This document shows, one piece after another, positions 9,141 through 17,424 of a stretch of 64,000 bases of DNA. This DNA comes from Pseudomonas petrae. Its GTDB lineage: Bacteria; Pseudomonadota; Gammaproteobacteria; Pseudomonadales; Pseudomonadaceae. Positions within the stretch are counted from its first letter, which is position 1, and each line of letters opens with the position of its first letter. Under the pieces are notes generated by a model that was not told the origin of the DNA, made no database searches, and was given only the letters and a program-made list of their open reading frames with translations. Location of the stretch: positions 1 through 64,000 of the forward strand of contig NZ_JAKJXE010000006.1 of the NCBI RefSeq assembly GCF_021728295.1, read 5' to 3'. The position numbers were made by a program, and so were the translations under genes.

Positions 9141-9500
9141 TTTAGCGTCTGCTGGTCCCAGGCTACGCGCCTCTCACCAGCAACCCCAATTGTTCAAACA
9201 AAACCCGTCAGCAGATCACTGCTGACGGGTTTTGTCGTTTCAGCCGGAGGCGAACCGCAGCAAGTGAAAAACAGTACAGTTTTATAATCGCCAAGACAGA
9301 CCTATACAGACCAATGATTCCGGTCGATTTCGGCAGTTAGGGGCCGCACCGCGGCAACTGGCATACGGCTGGGATGGTTCGCGCGACCGCTTATAAGCTA
9401 ATCTTGCGCCACCTTGACCACGCACTCGCGAGACAGCTACCGCTGAGCTTCCGATTTAAGCGTCAGTGGTTTTCGAATCCCGTTATTTTGGAGTGCCTGT
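9141..9500. other. 360-base intergenic region: terminator and promoter of the DUF2388 cluster
   Basis: After the DUF1127 terminator the region contains GTACAG at 9274-9279 directly followed by TTTTATAATCG, a good -10 element (TATAAT at 9282-9287). This is about 215 bases upstream of the first DUF2388 gene and could be its promoter. No gene was recognised here. A TTCGAATC string near 9474 resembles a tRNA T-loop but has no tRNA around it. Confidence 0.45.
9200..9233 (+). terminator. Rho-independent terminator after the DUF1127 gene
   Basis: AAAACCCGTCAGCAG and CTGCTGACGGGTTTT form a perfect 15-bp stem around a four-base loop. The symmetric A/T ends make it potentially bidirectional. Confidence 0.9.
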
Positions 9501-9818
9501 ATGTCTCGCGTTCGCCTGTTGAATGCTGCTTTCCTGATCGTTGCTGCCACCGGAGCCCAAGCTTCCAGTTTCGTGGTCACTACCGACACCATCGTCCGTG
9601 CGCTCGATGCTTCGTCCAATGCCACGTCGAAAATCTCCTCCTCCTTTCATGACGACAAGATCGTCCTGGCCGCCCGCGACGACGCAGCCAGCTTCGTTGC
9701 CAGCGAAGGCGAGATCCGTGGCGTGAAGCTCCAGGGCGCCTTGCAACACATCCGTGAGGTTGCACCCGGCCTGCAAGCGTCGGACGCGCAGCTCGCGCAA
9801 GCGATTCTTGCCATCTGA
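9501..9818 (+). CDS. DUF2388 domain-containing small exported protein (copy 1)
   Basis: A 105-residue protein of unknown function from a mainly Pseudomonas family. It has a cleavable Sec signal peptide (about residues 1-21, ending AAT.GAQAS) and a mature part with the family core AARDDAASFVASEGEIRG and the C-terminal ASDAQLAQAILAI. The mature protein is expected in the periplasm. TTTTGGAG sits just before the ATG. It is the first of three tandem paralogues leading into the DUF4105 gene. Confidence 0.85.
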   Translation: MSRVRLLNAAFLIVAATGAQASSFVVTTDTIVRALDASSNATSKISSSFHDDKIVLAARDDAASFVASEGEIRGVKLQGALQHIREVAPGLQASDAQLAQAILAI

Positions 9819-9934
9819 TTCAGTATCGCGACAGGTTTTTCCAGCGCGCGCCCAGGTCTTTGCACTAGCCCTGGCCCAGGTGTTGCGCTAGCCTTGCGAC
9901 TCGTATCGCAGAACCTGAACAGCCCTGAATAGCC

Positions 9935-10240
9935 ATGCATTCGTTGTCTCGCCTAGTGCTTGCCGTCATCGCCACCTTGAGTATTTGCACTCAGGTTCTG
10001 GCGTTCGATGTGACCACATAAGGCCTGGTCAAAACCGGATACGCCACCAGCCAGGTGACGACCGGGCCTTTCGATAGCAAGTTGATAATTGCCGCCCAGG
10101 ATGATGCTGCAGTGTTTGTCGCCAGTGATGGCCAACTGCGAGGAGCACGACTGGAGTCAGCGCTGGCATACCTGCGTCAAACCCGTCCAAAACTTCATGC
10201 AAGCGACCTTGAACTGGCGCAGGCAATCCTCGTCCAATAA
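9935..10240 (+). pseudogene. DUF2388 gene (copy 2) interrupted by an in-frame TAA
   Basis: The frame starting at the ATG at 9935 encodes a signal peptide (MHSLSRLVLAVIATLSICTQ, cleavage after VLA) and FDVTT, then hits TAA at 10019-10021 (codon 29). In the same frame it continues as a complete DUF2388 domain (AAQDDAAVFVASDGQLRG, ending ASDLELAQAILVQ). One base change, for example CAA to TAA, explains the break. An internal GTG at 10055 could restart translation but would lack the signal peptide. No frameshift is present, which points to a recent nonsense mutation, a sequencing error or, less likely, readthrough. Confidence 0.8.
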
Positions 10241-10276
10241 TCACTTTTTTGTAACTTCCGTATTTGGAGACGTTCC

Positions 10277-10597
10277 ATGCGTACCCCGTTGATCGCTGCC
10301 GCCATCGGCCTGCTCCTGCTGACTGATATGGCACAGGCACAAACCCTGAAGGCCACCAGTAACATCGTCGTTCGCGCCCTCGGCCGCAGCATCGACTTCA
10401 CCTCCGACACCACCTCATCCGTGCGCAACTGGAAACTCGTGCTTGAAGCCCGTGACGATGCCGCCAGCTATGTCGCCAGCAACGGCGATATCCATGGCGC
10501 ACTGCTCGACGCAGCCTTCATGACCCTGCGCGATCGCCTGCCTGAAGCGCGTAACGCCAGTGATCAGGACCTCGCCGAGGCCATCCTCGCACTGTGA
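10277..10597 (+). CDS. DUF2388 domain-containing small exported protein (copy 3)
   Basis: A 106-residue paralogue of copies 1 and 2, with a signal peptide (residues about 1-21, ending MAQAQ), the family core EARDDAASYVASNGDIHG and the C-terminal ASDQDLAEAILAL. It is predicted to be periplasmic with unknown function. TTTGGAGA lies upstream of the ATG. Its stop overlaps the GTG start of the DUF4105 gene by four bases, so the two are translationally coupled and probably act in the same process. Confidence 0.87.
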   Translation: MRTPLIAAAIGLLLLTDMAQAQTLKATSNIVVRALGRSIDFTSDTTSSVRNWKLVLEARDDAASYVASNGDIHGALLDAAFMTLRDRLPEARNASDQDLAEAILAL

Positions 10598-12555
10598 AAC
10601 GCCTCGCTGTCTGGCTGCTGACGTCGGCGCTCTCGCTGATCTGCACGAGCGCCTTCGCCGACCTCAGCCTGTCGCTGCATACCGACGGGCTCAGTCCTGC
10701 ACAACAAAAGGCCAGCCAGACGTTGCTCGACGAAGCCATGGCGCACCTGCCGCCACTGTTCGTCCGCAAACTTGATCGCAAGGTCGAAGTGCATTGGACC
10801 GACGACATGCCGTCCAATGCCTACGGTCGTGCAGACGGTCCTTACCGGCTGGACCTGAATCAGCACCTGCTCGCAGGGCTGACTGACGGCAGCGCCGCAA
10901 CGACCCGAACAAACCGTCCTCACGGCACCGTGCGCGAGGAAATGCTCGCCACGGTCCTGCATGAGCTGACCCATATTTATGATCACGCGCAGCTCTGGTC
11001 CCCTGAAGACCGCAAGCTGATTGTCGCGTGTGTCCGGCAGGGCAAGAGCGTGGGCAAGGTTGGCCTGCGTGACAGTTGCCGGGGTCAGACCGACCGACGC
11101 TTCACGTTGAGCGATGATCCGCGGCTTCTGGATCTGGCGGGATGGCCGCAGTACGTTGGCCGCCGCGGTGACAGGGAAGAGCGCAACGGCCAAGTCGCTC
11201 GCAGCCCGGACATCTATGAGATCAGCAGCCCGCTGGAATTCGTTGCGGTGAACATGGAGTACTTCCTCCTCGACCCAGCCTACGCCTGCCGCCGTCCGGC
11301 GCTGTACGACTATTACAAGGCTCGGTTCGACTGGGCGCCCGCGACGAAGGATCAGTGCCCGACGTCCTATCCTTATCTCAATGCCGGTAACGACTTTGCC
11401 CGAGAGCCGTTGGGCAAGCTAGACCCCGAGCGGGTGTACGAAGTCGATTACCTGCTGGCCGAGGCCAACCAGAATCTGGCGAGCCGTTGGGGCCATAGCA
11501 TGCTGCGGCTGGTGATCTGCAAGCCCGGTCGCCCGCGTGGCCCCGACTGTCGGCTGGACCTGGATCAGCACCTGGTGCTGTCCTATCGCGCCTTTGTCAA
11601 CGACCTGCAGCTGTCCAGCTGGAGCGGATTGACCGGCAAGTATCCGTCGCGCCTGTTTGTCCTGCCGCTGGGTCAGGTCATCGATGAGTACACCAAGACC
11701 GAACTGCGCGGGCTGGCCTCGGTCCCGCTGAAACTGTCCCGTGAGGAGATCAACGGTCTGGTTCAGCACTCTGCCGAGATGCACTGGGCCTATGACGGGG
11801 ATTACTGGTTCCTGTCCAATAACTGCGCGGTGGAAAACCTGAAGCTGCTGCGCAGTGGCACTTACGATCCGCGGCTTGTCGGGCTGGACAGCATCATGCC
11901 CAACGGGCTGCTGGAAGTCCTGAAGGGCAGGGGGCTGGCGGATACCAGCGTGCTGGACGATCCGAAGAAAGCGCTGCGCATGGGCTACCGCTTCGACTCG
12001 TACCGCGACCGTTATCAGGCGATGTTCGATGTGCTGCGCAAGACCACCAGCGTCAAGCAAACCACGGTGGAAGACTGGCTGGCATTGACGCCGCAGGAGC
12101 GGCGTCCATATTTCGCTCAGGCGGATCTGCGCACTAGCGCGGCAATGCTGCTGCTGGAACAGGCCGGGCTGCGTCGTCAGCTATTGCTCGCGCAGGATGA
12201 GGTCAAGCAGCGATACCTCAGTGCCGTGGAGCAGAAGGATAACGGCGTCTCCAAGGCGACCGGCACACTGCAGGATATCCTGGCTAACAGCGGATTCCTG
12301 AGTCGCCCGGCAGAACTGCTCGGCAGCGGCGGCTACGGTCTGCCGCAGGAAGGCGAGTGGAAGCGTTTGGAGGACGAGAGCAGTCAGCGGCAGAAACAGC
12401 TCCAGCGGCTCAGCGGCGATCTGGACAAAGAGGTGAGGGCGCTGCTCGATCCCGACCGCGCCGCCGAGATCGCCGCGACCGAAGACAATCTCAAGCAGGT
12501 CGGCGAGCACCTGCGGGCATTGCACAAGGCAGCCGGCGGGCTGGAGCTGCCTTGA
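10594..12555 (+). CDS. DUF4105 domain-containing exported protein with N-terminal HExxH zinc-peptidase motif
   Basis: A 653-residue protein starting with GTG in a GTGA overlap with the preceding gene. A Sec signal peptide (residues 1-22, ending TSAFA) is followed by a region with HELTH at residues 123-127. A later SPLEFVAVNMEYFL segment could supply the third (Glu) metal ligand, as in gluzincin peptidases. The DUF4105 domain (about residues 280-430) contains WGHSMLRL and NNCAVENLKLL. His and Cys in this order recall permuted papain/NlpC-like folds, which is inference. The C-terminal 150 residues are charged and probably helical or coiled-coil. It is likely periplasmic or envelope-associated and acts with the DUF2388 proteins. 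Function is unknown. Confidence 0.85.
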   Translation: MKRLAVWLLTSALSLICTSAFADLSLSLHTDGLSPAQQKASQTLLDEAMAHLPPLFVRKLDRKVEVHWTDDMPSNAYGRADGPYRLDLNQHLLAGLTDGSAATTRTNRPHGTVREEMLATVLHELTHIYDHAQLWSPEDRKLIVACVRQGKSVGKVGLRDSCRGQTDRRFTLSDDPRLLDLAGWPQYVGRRGDREERNGQVARSPDIYEISSPLEFVAVNMEYFLLDPAYACRRPALYDYYKARFDWAPATKDQCPTSYPYLNAGNDFAREPLGKLDPERVYEVDYLLAEANQNLASRWGHSMLRLVICKPGRPRGPDCRLDLDQHLVLSYRAFVNDLQLSSWSGLTGKYPSRLFVLPLGQVIDEYTKTELRGLASVPLKLSREEINGLVQHSAEMHWAYDGDYWFLSNNCAVENLKLLRSGTYDPRLVGLDSIMPNGLLEVLKGRGLADTSVLDDPKKALRMGYRFDSYRDRYQAMFDVLRKTTSVKQTTVEDWLALTPQERRPYFAQADLRTSAAMLLLEQAGLRRQLLLAQDEVKQRYLSAVEQKDNGVSKATGTLQDILANSGFLSRPAELLGSGGYGLPQEGEWKRLEDESSQRQKQLQRLSGDLDKEVRALLDPDRAAEIAATEDNLKQVGEHLRALHKAAGGLELP

Positions 12556-12585
12556 TCGTTGCGCAGCTGCACGGCCCGCAATGAT

Positions 12586-12987
12586 TCAGGCAGTTTCCCC
12601 AGGCTCACCCGGCAGATGCTCGTCGAGGTGCAGCCAGGGCAGGTGGCTGTCGGTCCAGATGTGTCGATCGGCAGGCGTCACCTCCGGGTGATCAAGGGTA
12701 GCGATGGTCACGTCCATGGTCTCCGGGCTGTTGCGGCTGAACAGCGCGACCTGCGCCCCACAGTTATTGCAGAAGTACCTTACGCACGTCGGACCTGAAT
12801 CATAGGTGGTCGGACTTCCCGCCAGCCATTTGAAAGCATCGACCGGCACGCTGGTCCACGTCATCACGATGCCGCCTGACGTGCGCCGACAAATCGAACA
12901 GTGGCAGTGGGCAACGTCATCCACGGGGCCATCGAGCTGGTAACGCAGATTGCCGCAATGGCATCCGCCGGTATGCAATTCACTCAT
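12586..12987 (-). CDS. GFA family (glutathione-dependent formaldehyde-activating enzyme-like) zinc protein
   Basis: A 133-residue protein of the GFA/CENP-V fold. The zinc-binding Cys pattern is complete: CHCG near residue 9, CHCSICR near residue 33 and CNNCG near residue 75. Members bind two zinc ions, and some react with glutathione adducts; most, including this one, have no proven substrate. The frame continues 12 codons upstream, but MSELHTGGCHCG is the usual start and is preceded by GGGAGAG on the minus strand. It converges on the DUF4105 gene with only 30 bases between the stops. Confidence 0.88.
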   Translation of the reverse strand: MSELHTGGCHCGNLRYQLDGPVDDVAHCHCSICRRTSGGIVMTWTSVPVDAFKWLAGSPTTYDSGPTCVRYFCNNCGAQVALFSRNSPETMDVTIATLDHPEVTPADRHIWTDSHLPWLHLDEHLPGEPGETA

Positions 12988-13309
12988 GAGCACTCTCCCG
13001 GTTGTGTATGGGTCTGACCGCATCCTGAGGTCGATAACTCAAACTCCCGCTCGTCAACTTGAGAAGTGCAACGAAAGCTGGCTGAAAGCTTCCCCGTTTA
13101 GCATCCCCTCACCGCCGGCGACAGACCGGTCGGCCAGGACGAACGCGCTTGACGTTCTCCGGCCCATCTACAACAACAATTAGGTGATTTCCGATGCTTG
13201 CATGTGCCCTGCAGTACCCCCTCCGTAATCCCCGACTCCACGCGCCGCTCGTTTTGAGCTGATCGATTCGTCTCGTCCGTTCCCCGCCGCGTAACGCTGG
13301 AGTATTGCT
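12988..13309. other. 322-base divergent intergenic region between the GFA gene and the CitMHS gene
   Basis: The region should hold the promoters of both divergent genes. Short open frames here have no family features and no ribosome-binding sites. No operator or RNA element was recognised. Confidence 0.4.
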
Positions 13310-14617
13310 ATGTTGACCTTTCTCGGCTTCGCCATGGTCGTCGCCTTCATGTACCTGATCATGAGCAAGCGCCTGTCAGCGCTGATTGCCTTGATCATCG
13401 TCCCTATCGTTTTTGCCTTGTTCGGTGGCTTCGCCTCCGAAATCGGCCCAATGATGCTTGCGGGCATCACCAAGCTTGCGCCAACGGGCGTGATGCTGAT
13501 GTTCGCCATCCTTTATTTCGCACTGATGATCGACTCCGGGCTGTTCGACCCGGCCGTGCGCAAGATCCTCAAGCTGGTGAAAGGCGACCCCGTCAAAGTG
13601 TCGGTCGGTACGGCGGTGCTGGCGCTGGTTGTCTCGCTGGACGGTGATGGCGCCACGACGTACATGATCTGCGTGGCCGCCATGCTGCCGCTGTACAGCC
13701 GTCTGGGCATGAGCCCGCGCATCATGGCCGGCTTGATCATTCTGGCCGGCGGTGTGATGAACATGACGCCCTGGGGCGGCCCGACCGCGCGTGCGGCGAG
13801 CGCCCTGCATGTCGATCCATCCGACATCTTCGTGCCCATGATTCCGGCAATGCTGGCGGGCATCGTGGCGATTCTGGTGATTGCCTACTTCTACGGCAAA
13901 CGTGAGCGCGCGCGCCTGGGTGAGTTGCAGCTGCCCGGTGACGAAGGCGATCACAGCGACATCAGCGTTTCGCAGTTTCCCGACGCCCGTCGTCCCAAGC
14001 TGATCTGGTTCAACGGTGCTCTTACGCTGGTGCTAATGGTCGCGCTGATCATGGGCCTGTTGCCGCTGCCGGTGCTGTTCATGATTGCGTTCAGTATCGC
14101 CATGATCGTCAACTATCCCTGCCTGCAAGCGCAGAAAGACCGTGTTGCGGCCCACGCCGGCAGCGTGCTGGCGGTGGTCGGACTGATTTTTGCTGCGGGG
14201 ATCTTTACCGGTATCCTGTCCGGCACCGGGATGGTCGACGCGATGTCGAAGAGCCTGCTGGCCGTGATCCCTGAAGCGATGGGCCCTTATCTGGCCGTGA
14301 TCACTGCGATTGTCAGCATGCCGTTCACCTTCTTCATGTCCAACGATGCTTTCTACTATGGCGTGCTGCCGGTACTGGCCGAAGCGGCTTCGCATTACGG
14401 CATCAGCCCGGTGGAAATGGCACGTGCCTCGATCGTCGGCCAGCCCGTCCACCTGTTGAGTCCGCTGGTGCCTTCGACGTATCTACTGGTGGCACTGGCG
14501 GGCATCGAGTTCGGTGATCACCAGCGCTTTACCCTCAAATGGGCCGTGCTGGTGTGCGTGTGCATTTTGATCGCTGCGCTGCTGATGGGGATTTTCCCGT
14601 TCTTCAGCACTCTATAA
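13310..14617 (+). CDS. CitMHS family citrate-metal:proton symporter
   Basis: A 435-residue inner-membrane transporter with about 11-12 hydrophobic segments across its whole length. It belongs to the CitMHS family, which imports citrate complexed with Mg2+ or other divalent cations together with protons. The family blocks DGDGATTYMICVAAMLPLY and MNMTPWGGPTARAASAL are recognisable. CGCTGGAG-like sequence lies before the ATG. No two-component or LysR regulator flanks it, so regulation is unclear. Metal preference cannot be read from sequence. Confidence 0.92.
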   Translation: MLTFLGFAMVVAFMYLIMSKRLSALIALIIVPIVFALFGGFASEIGPMMLAGITKLAPTGVMLMFAILYFALMIDSGLFDPAVRKILKLVKGDPVKVSVGTAVLALVVSLDGDGATTYMICVAAMLPLYSRLGMSPRIMAGLIILAGGVMNMTPWGGPTARAASALHVDPSDIFVPMIPAMLAGIVAILVIAYFYGKRERARLGELQLPGDEGDHSDISVSQFPDARRPKLIWFNGALTLVLMVALIMGLLPLPVLFMIAFSIAMIVNYPCLQAQKDRVAAHAGSVLAVVGLIFAAGIFTGILSGTGMVDAMSKSLLAVIPEAMGPYLAVITAIVSMPFTFFMSNDAFYYGVLPVLAEAASHYGISPVEMARASIVGQPVHLLSPLVPSTYLLVALAGIEFGDHQRFTLKWAVLVCVCILIAALLMGIFPFFSTL

Positions 14618-14683
14618 CGCAACTCAACGCTCCCTCTGACGCAGCCGCGCCAGCGGGAATACGAACGCTCAAAGGAATACGTA

Positions 14684-15451
14684 ATGGAATGGCTGACCAA
14701 CCCTGAGATCTGGGTTGCTTTCTTCACGCTGACTGCCCTGGAAATCGTGCTGGGCATCGACAACATCATCATGATCTCGATCCTGGTCAGCCGCATGCCC
14801 AAGGCGATGCAGCCGCGCACCCGAATCTTCGGTCTGGCGCTGGCGATGGTGACGCGGATTCTGCTGCTGCTGTCGATCACCTGGGTCATGCGCCTCACCG
14901 ACGACCTGTTCGTGGTCTGGGGGCAAGGCATTTCCGGACGCGACCTGATCCTGTTCTTCGGTGGCCTGTTTCTGTTGTGGAAGAGCTCGCAAGAGATCTA
15001 TCACGGTATGGAAGGCGAAGAAGAGACGCTGGACGAGCCGAAAGGCAAGGGCGGCCTGTTCCTGTACACCATCCTTCAGATTGCAATCATCGACATCGTA
15101 TTCTCGCTGGATTCGGTCATTACCGCCGTCGGCATGGTGTCCCACGTACCGGTGATGGTCGCGGCGATCATCGTGGCGGTGCTGATCATGATGCTGTGCG
15201 CGGGCGTCATCAGCGACTTCATCGAGAAGCACCCATCGCTGAAGATGCTGGCGCTGTCGTTCCTGATTGTCGTCGGTACCGTGCTGATTGCCGAATCGTT
15301 CGATGTGCATGTGCCGAAGGGCTACGTTTACTTCGCCATGGCTTTCTCGCTGGCGGTCGAGGCGATCAACATCAAGATGCGCACCTCGATGGCTAAAAAG
15401 CGTGCGATGCAGGACCCGGTTAAACTTCACAAGGACGTGCCGGGTCAATAA
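14684..15451 (+). CDS. TerC family integral membrane protein
   Basis: A 255-residue membrane protein with about seven transmembrane segments and the two TerC signatures carrying intramembrane acidic residues: GIDNIIMISI near residue 25 and SLDSVITAVGM near residue 143. TerC/Alx/YkoY proteins take part in manganese export or in metalation of exported proteins. The short 66-base leader leaves no room for a yybP-ykoY manganese riboswitch. AAAGGAA is spaced suitably before the ATG. A strong terminator follows directly, so it is either monocistronic or the end of a citMHS-terC unit. Confidence 0.92.
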   Translation: MEWLTNPEIWVAFFTLTALEIVLGIDNIIMISILVSRMPKAMQPRTRIFGLALAMVTRILLLLSITWVMRLTDDLFVVWGQGISGRDLILFFGGLFLLWKSSQEIYHGMEGEEETLDEPKGKGGLFLYTILQIAIIDIVFSLDSVITAVGMVSHVPVMVAAIIVAVLIMMLCAGVISDFIEKHPSLKMLALSFLIVVGTVLIAESFDVHVPKGYVYFAMAFSLAVEAINIKMRTSMAKKRAMQDPVKLHKDVPGQ

Positions 15452-15477
15452 CCTCCGCCGCATAGACGTCAATACAA

Positions 15478-15502
15478 CGGGGCTGTGAATGCCCCGTTTT
15501 TT
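15478..15502 (+). terminator. Rho-independent terminator after terC
   Basis: A CGGGGC/GCCCCG stem with a seven-base loop is followed by six T residues, 27 bases after the stop. Confidence 0.88.
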
Positions 15503-15713
15503 ATCGGCAGGGCGCAAAGGTGTGGCTTTCAAACACCTGATTTATGACAGATTTGTTTCAAGAAATAATCCCCTGTGCCATGCTGGCATTAAGGCCACAG
15601 GCCGACTAAAGCTTTAGTTGAGCGCGCTGTTCGATGCACCTCAAGCGCCTACGCTCGCTACACGCTGGACCTTTTAACTTTGCCCAATGGGCAACCTACA
15701 GGGGGCTCTCCGT

Positions 15714-17357
15714 ATGCTGACCCTGCTCGATTTGCTTTCCGCCGTCGCGCTGTTGATCTGGGGCACACACATCGTTCGGACCGGCATTCTGCGTGTCTAC
15801 GGCTCGCAACTGCGCCGGGTCATTGGCCAGAACATGTCCAAACGCCCGCTGGCATTTGTCGCGGGGATACTGGTCACCGCGTTGGTGCAGAGCAGCAATG
15901 CCACAGCGATGCTGGTGACATCCTTCGTCGGCCAGGGCTTGATGGGGCTGACACCGGCGCTGGCCATCATGCTCGGTGCCGACGTCGGTACGGCGGTGAT
16001 GTCGCGAATCCTGACGTTCGACTTGTCGTGGCTGTCGCCGCTGCTGATCTTTCTGGGCGTGATCTTCTTTCTGTCGCGCAAACAAACCCGTGTGGGGCAA
16101 TTGGGTCGTGTCGGCATCGGGCTGGGCCTGATCATTCTCGCCTTGCAGCTGATTGTTACTGCCGCCGCGCCGATTACCCAGGCGGCCGGGGTGAAGGTGC
16201 TGTTTGCATCACTGACGGGCGATCTTCTGCTCGACGCATTGGTCGGCGCCATGTTCGCGCTGATCTCCTACTCAAGCCTTGCGGCCGTGCTGCTGACGGC
16301 GACCCTGGCGGGCGCGGAAATCATCAGCCTGCCAGTGGCGATCGGCCTGGTGATCGGCGCCAACATCGGCAGCGGCCTGCTGGCGTTCCTAAGCACCAGC
16401 ATGCAAAACGTCGCCGGCCGGCAGGTAGCGCTGGGCAGCCTGCTGTACAAACTGATCGGCCTGTTGCTGATCACCCCGGTGCTGACCCCGCTGGTGGCCT
16501 GGATGGACACGCTGAATGTCAGCCCGTCGAGCCTGGTCATCAGCTTTCATGTGATCTACAACTCGCTGCGCTGCCTGATCATGCTGCCGACGGTGGGGCC
16601 GATGGGGCGTCTGTGCGCGTCGATTCTGCCGCAGCAGGGCGAGATCAACGGCCAGACAAAGCCTCGCCATCTGGACCTGACCGCACTCGCCACGCCGAGC
16701 CTGGCGCTGGCCAATGCCGTGCGCGAAACCCTGCGCATGGGCGATCTGATCGACAGCATGCTCAATGCGATGCAAGAAGTGCTGCGTGGCAACCAGACGG
16801 CGGTCACTCAGGAAGTGCGCCGGCTCAACGATGATGTCGAGGTCCTCTACAACGCCATCAAGTTGTACCTGGCGCAGATGCCCCGCGACGACCTCAGCGA
16901 TCAGGACAATCGCCGCTGGGCCGAGATCATCGAGTTGGCGATCAATCTGGAGCTGGCCAGCGGGCTGATAGAGCGCATGCTGCGCAAGGTCCAGCAGCAG
17001 AAGACGTCACAGCGCCGGTCGTTTTCCGACGTCGGCCTGGAAGAACTCTCCGGGCTGCACGAGCAACTGATGGCGAATCTGCGTCTTGGCCTGTCGGTCT
17101 TCCTCAGCGGCGACCCGGAAAGCGCGCGCCAGTTGTTGCGCGAGAAACGTCGTTTTCGGGCACAGGAGCGGCGCCTGGCCCACGCCCATGTCAGCAGACT
17201 GCAACGTAAGATCGTGCAGAGTATCGAGACCAGTTCCCTGCACCTTGAGCTCATTTCCGACATGAAACGCTTGAACTCGCTGTTCTGCAGCAGCGCCTAC
17301 GCGGTCCTTGAGACCACTGACACAGGTGCCTTGTCCAGCGAGGGCAACGCGGATTAA
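15714..17357 (+). CDS. Na/Pi cotransporter family protein with C-terminal PhoU-like domain
   Basis: A 547-residue protein. The N-terminal half (about residues 1-310) is the Na/Pi-cotransporter II fold with two inverted repeats: QSSNATAMLVTSF near residue 62, and YSSLAAVLLTATLAG plus GANIGSG in the second. The C-terminal part (about 340-530) is cytoplasmic, helical and PhoU-like. YjbB-type relatives export or import phosphate with sodium. The frame allows a start at 15687, but the ATG at 15714 is preceded by AGGGGG at proper distance and gives the usual N terminus MLTLLDLLSAVALL. It is upstream of, and probably cotranscribed with, the M16 peptidase, though no functional link is evident. Confidence 0.92.
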   Translation: MLTLLDLLSAVALLIWGTHIVRTGILRVYGSQLRRVIGQNMSKRPLAFVAGILVTALVQSSNATAMLVTSFVGQGLMGLTPALAIMLGADVGTAVMSRILTFDLSWLSPLLIFLGVIFFLSRKQTRVGQLGRVGIGLGLIILALQLIVTAAAPITQAAGVKVLFASLTGDLLLDALVGAMFALISYSSLAAVLLTATLAGAEIISLPVAIGLVIGANIGSGLLAFLSTSMQNVAGRQVALGSLLYKLIGLLLITPVLTPLVAWMDTLNVSPSSLVISFHVIYNSLRCLIMLPTVGPMGRLCASILPQQGEINGQTKPRHLDLTALATPSLALANAVRETLRMGDLIDSMLNAMQEVLRGNQTAVTQEVRRLNDDVEVLYNAIKLYLAQMPRDDLSDQDNRRWAEIIELAINLELASGLIERMLRKVQQQKTSQRRSFSDVGLEELSGLHEQLMANLRLGLSVFLSGDPESARQLLREKRRFRAQERRLAHAHVSRLQRKIVQSIETSSLHLELISDMKRLNSLFCSSAYAVLETTDTGALSSEGNAD

Positions 17358-17424
17358 TCGTGGTGAACGCAGGGGCCGCTGCGAAGTCTGTTACACATAC
17401 CGGCCCGCAAGGAAGCCCGTTTTT

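Noticed and set aside
9470..9490. TTCGAATC string resembling a tRNA T-loop
   Set aside because: No acceptor stem, anticodon arm or CCA context fits around it.
14618..14683. Possible yybP-ykoY manganese riboswitch in front of the TerC gene
   Set aside because: The leader is only 66 bases, too short for the riboswitch, and shows none of its conserved loops.
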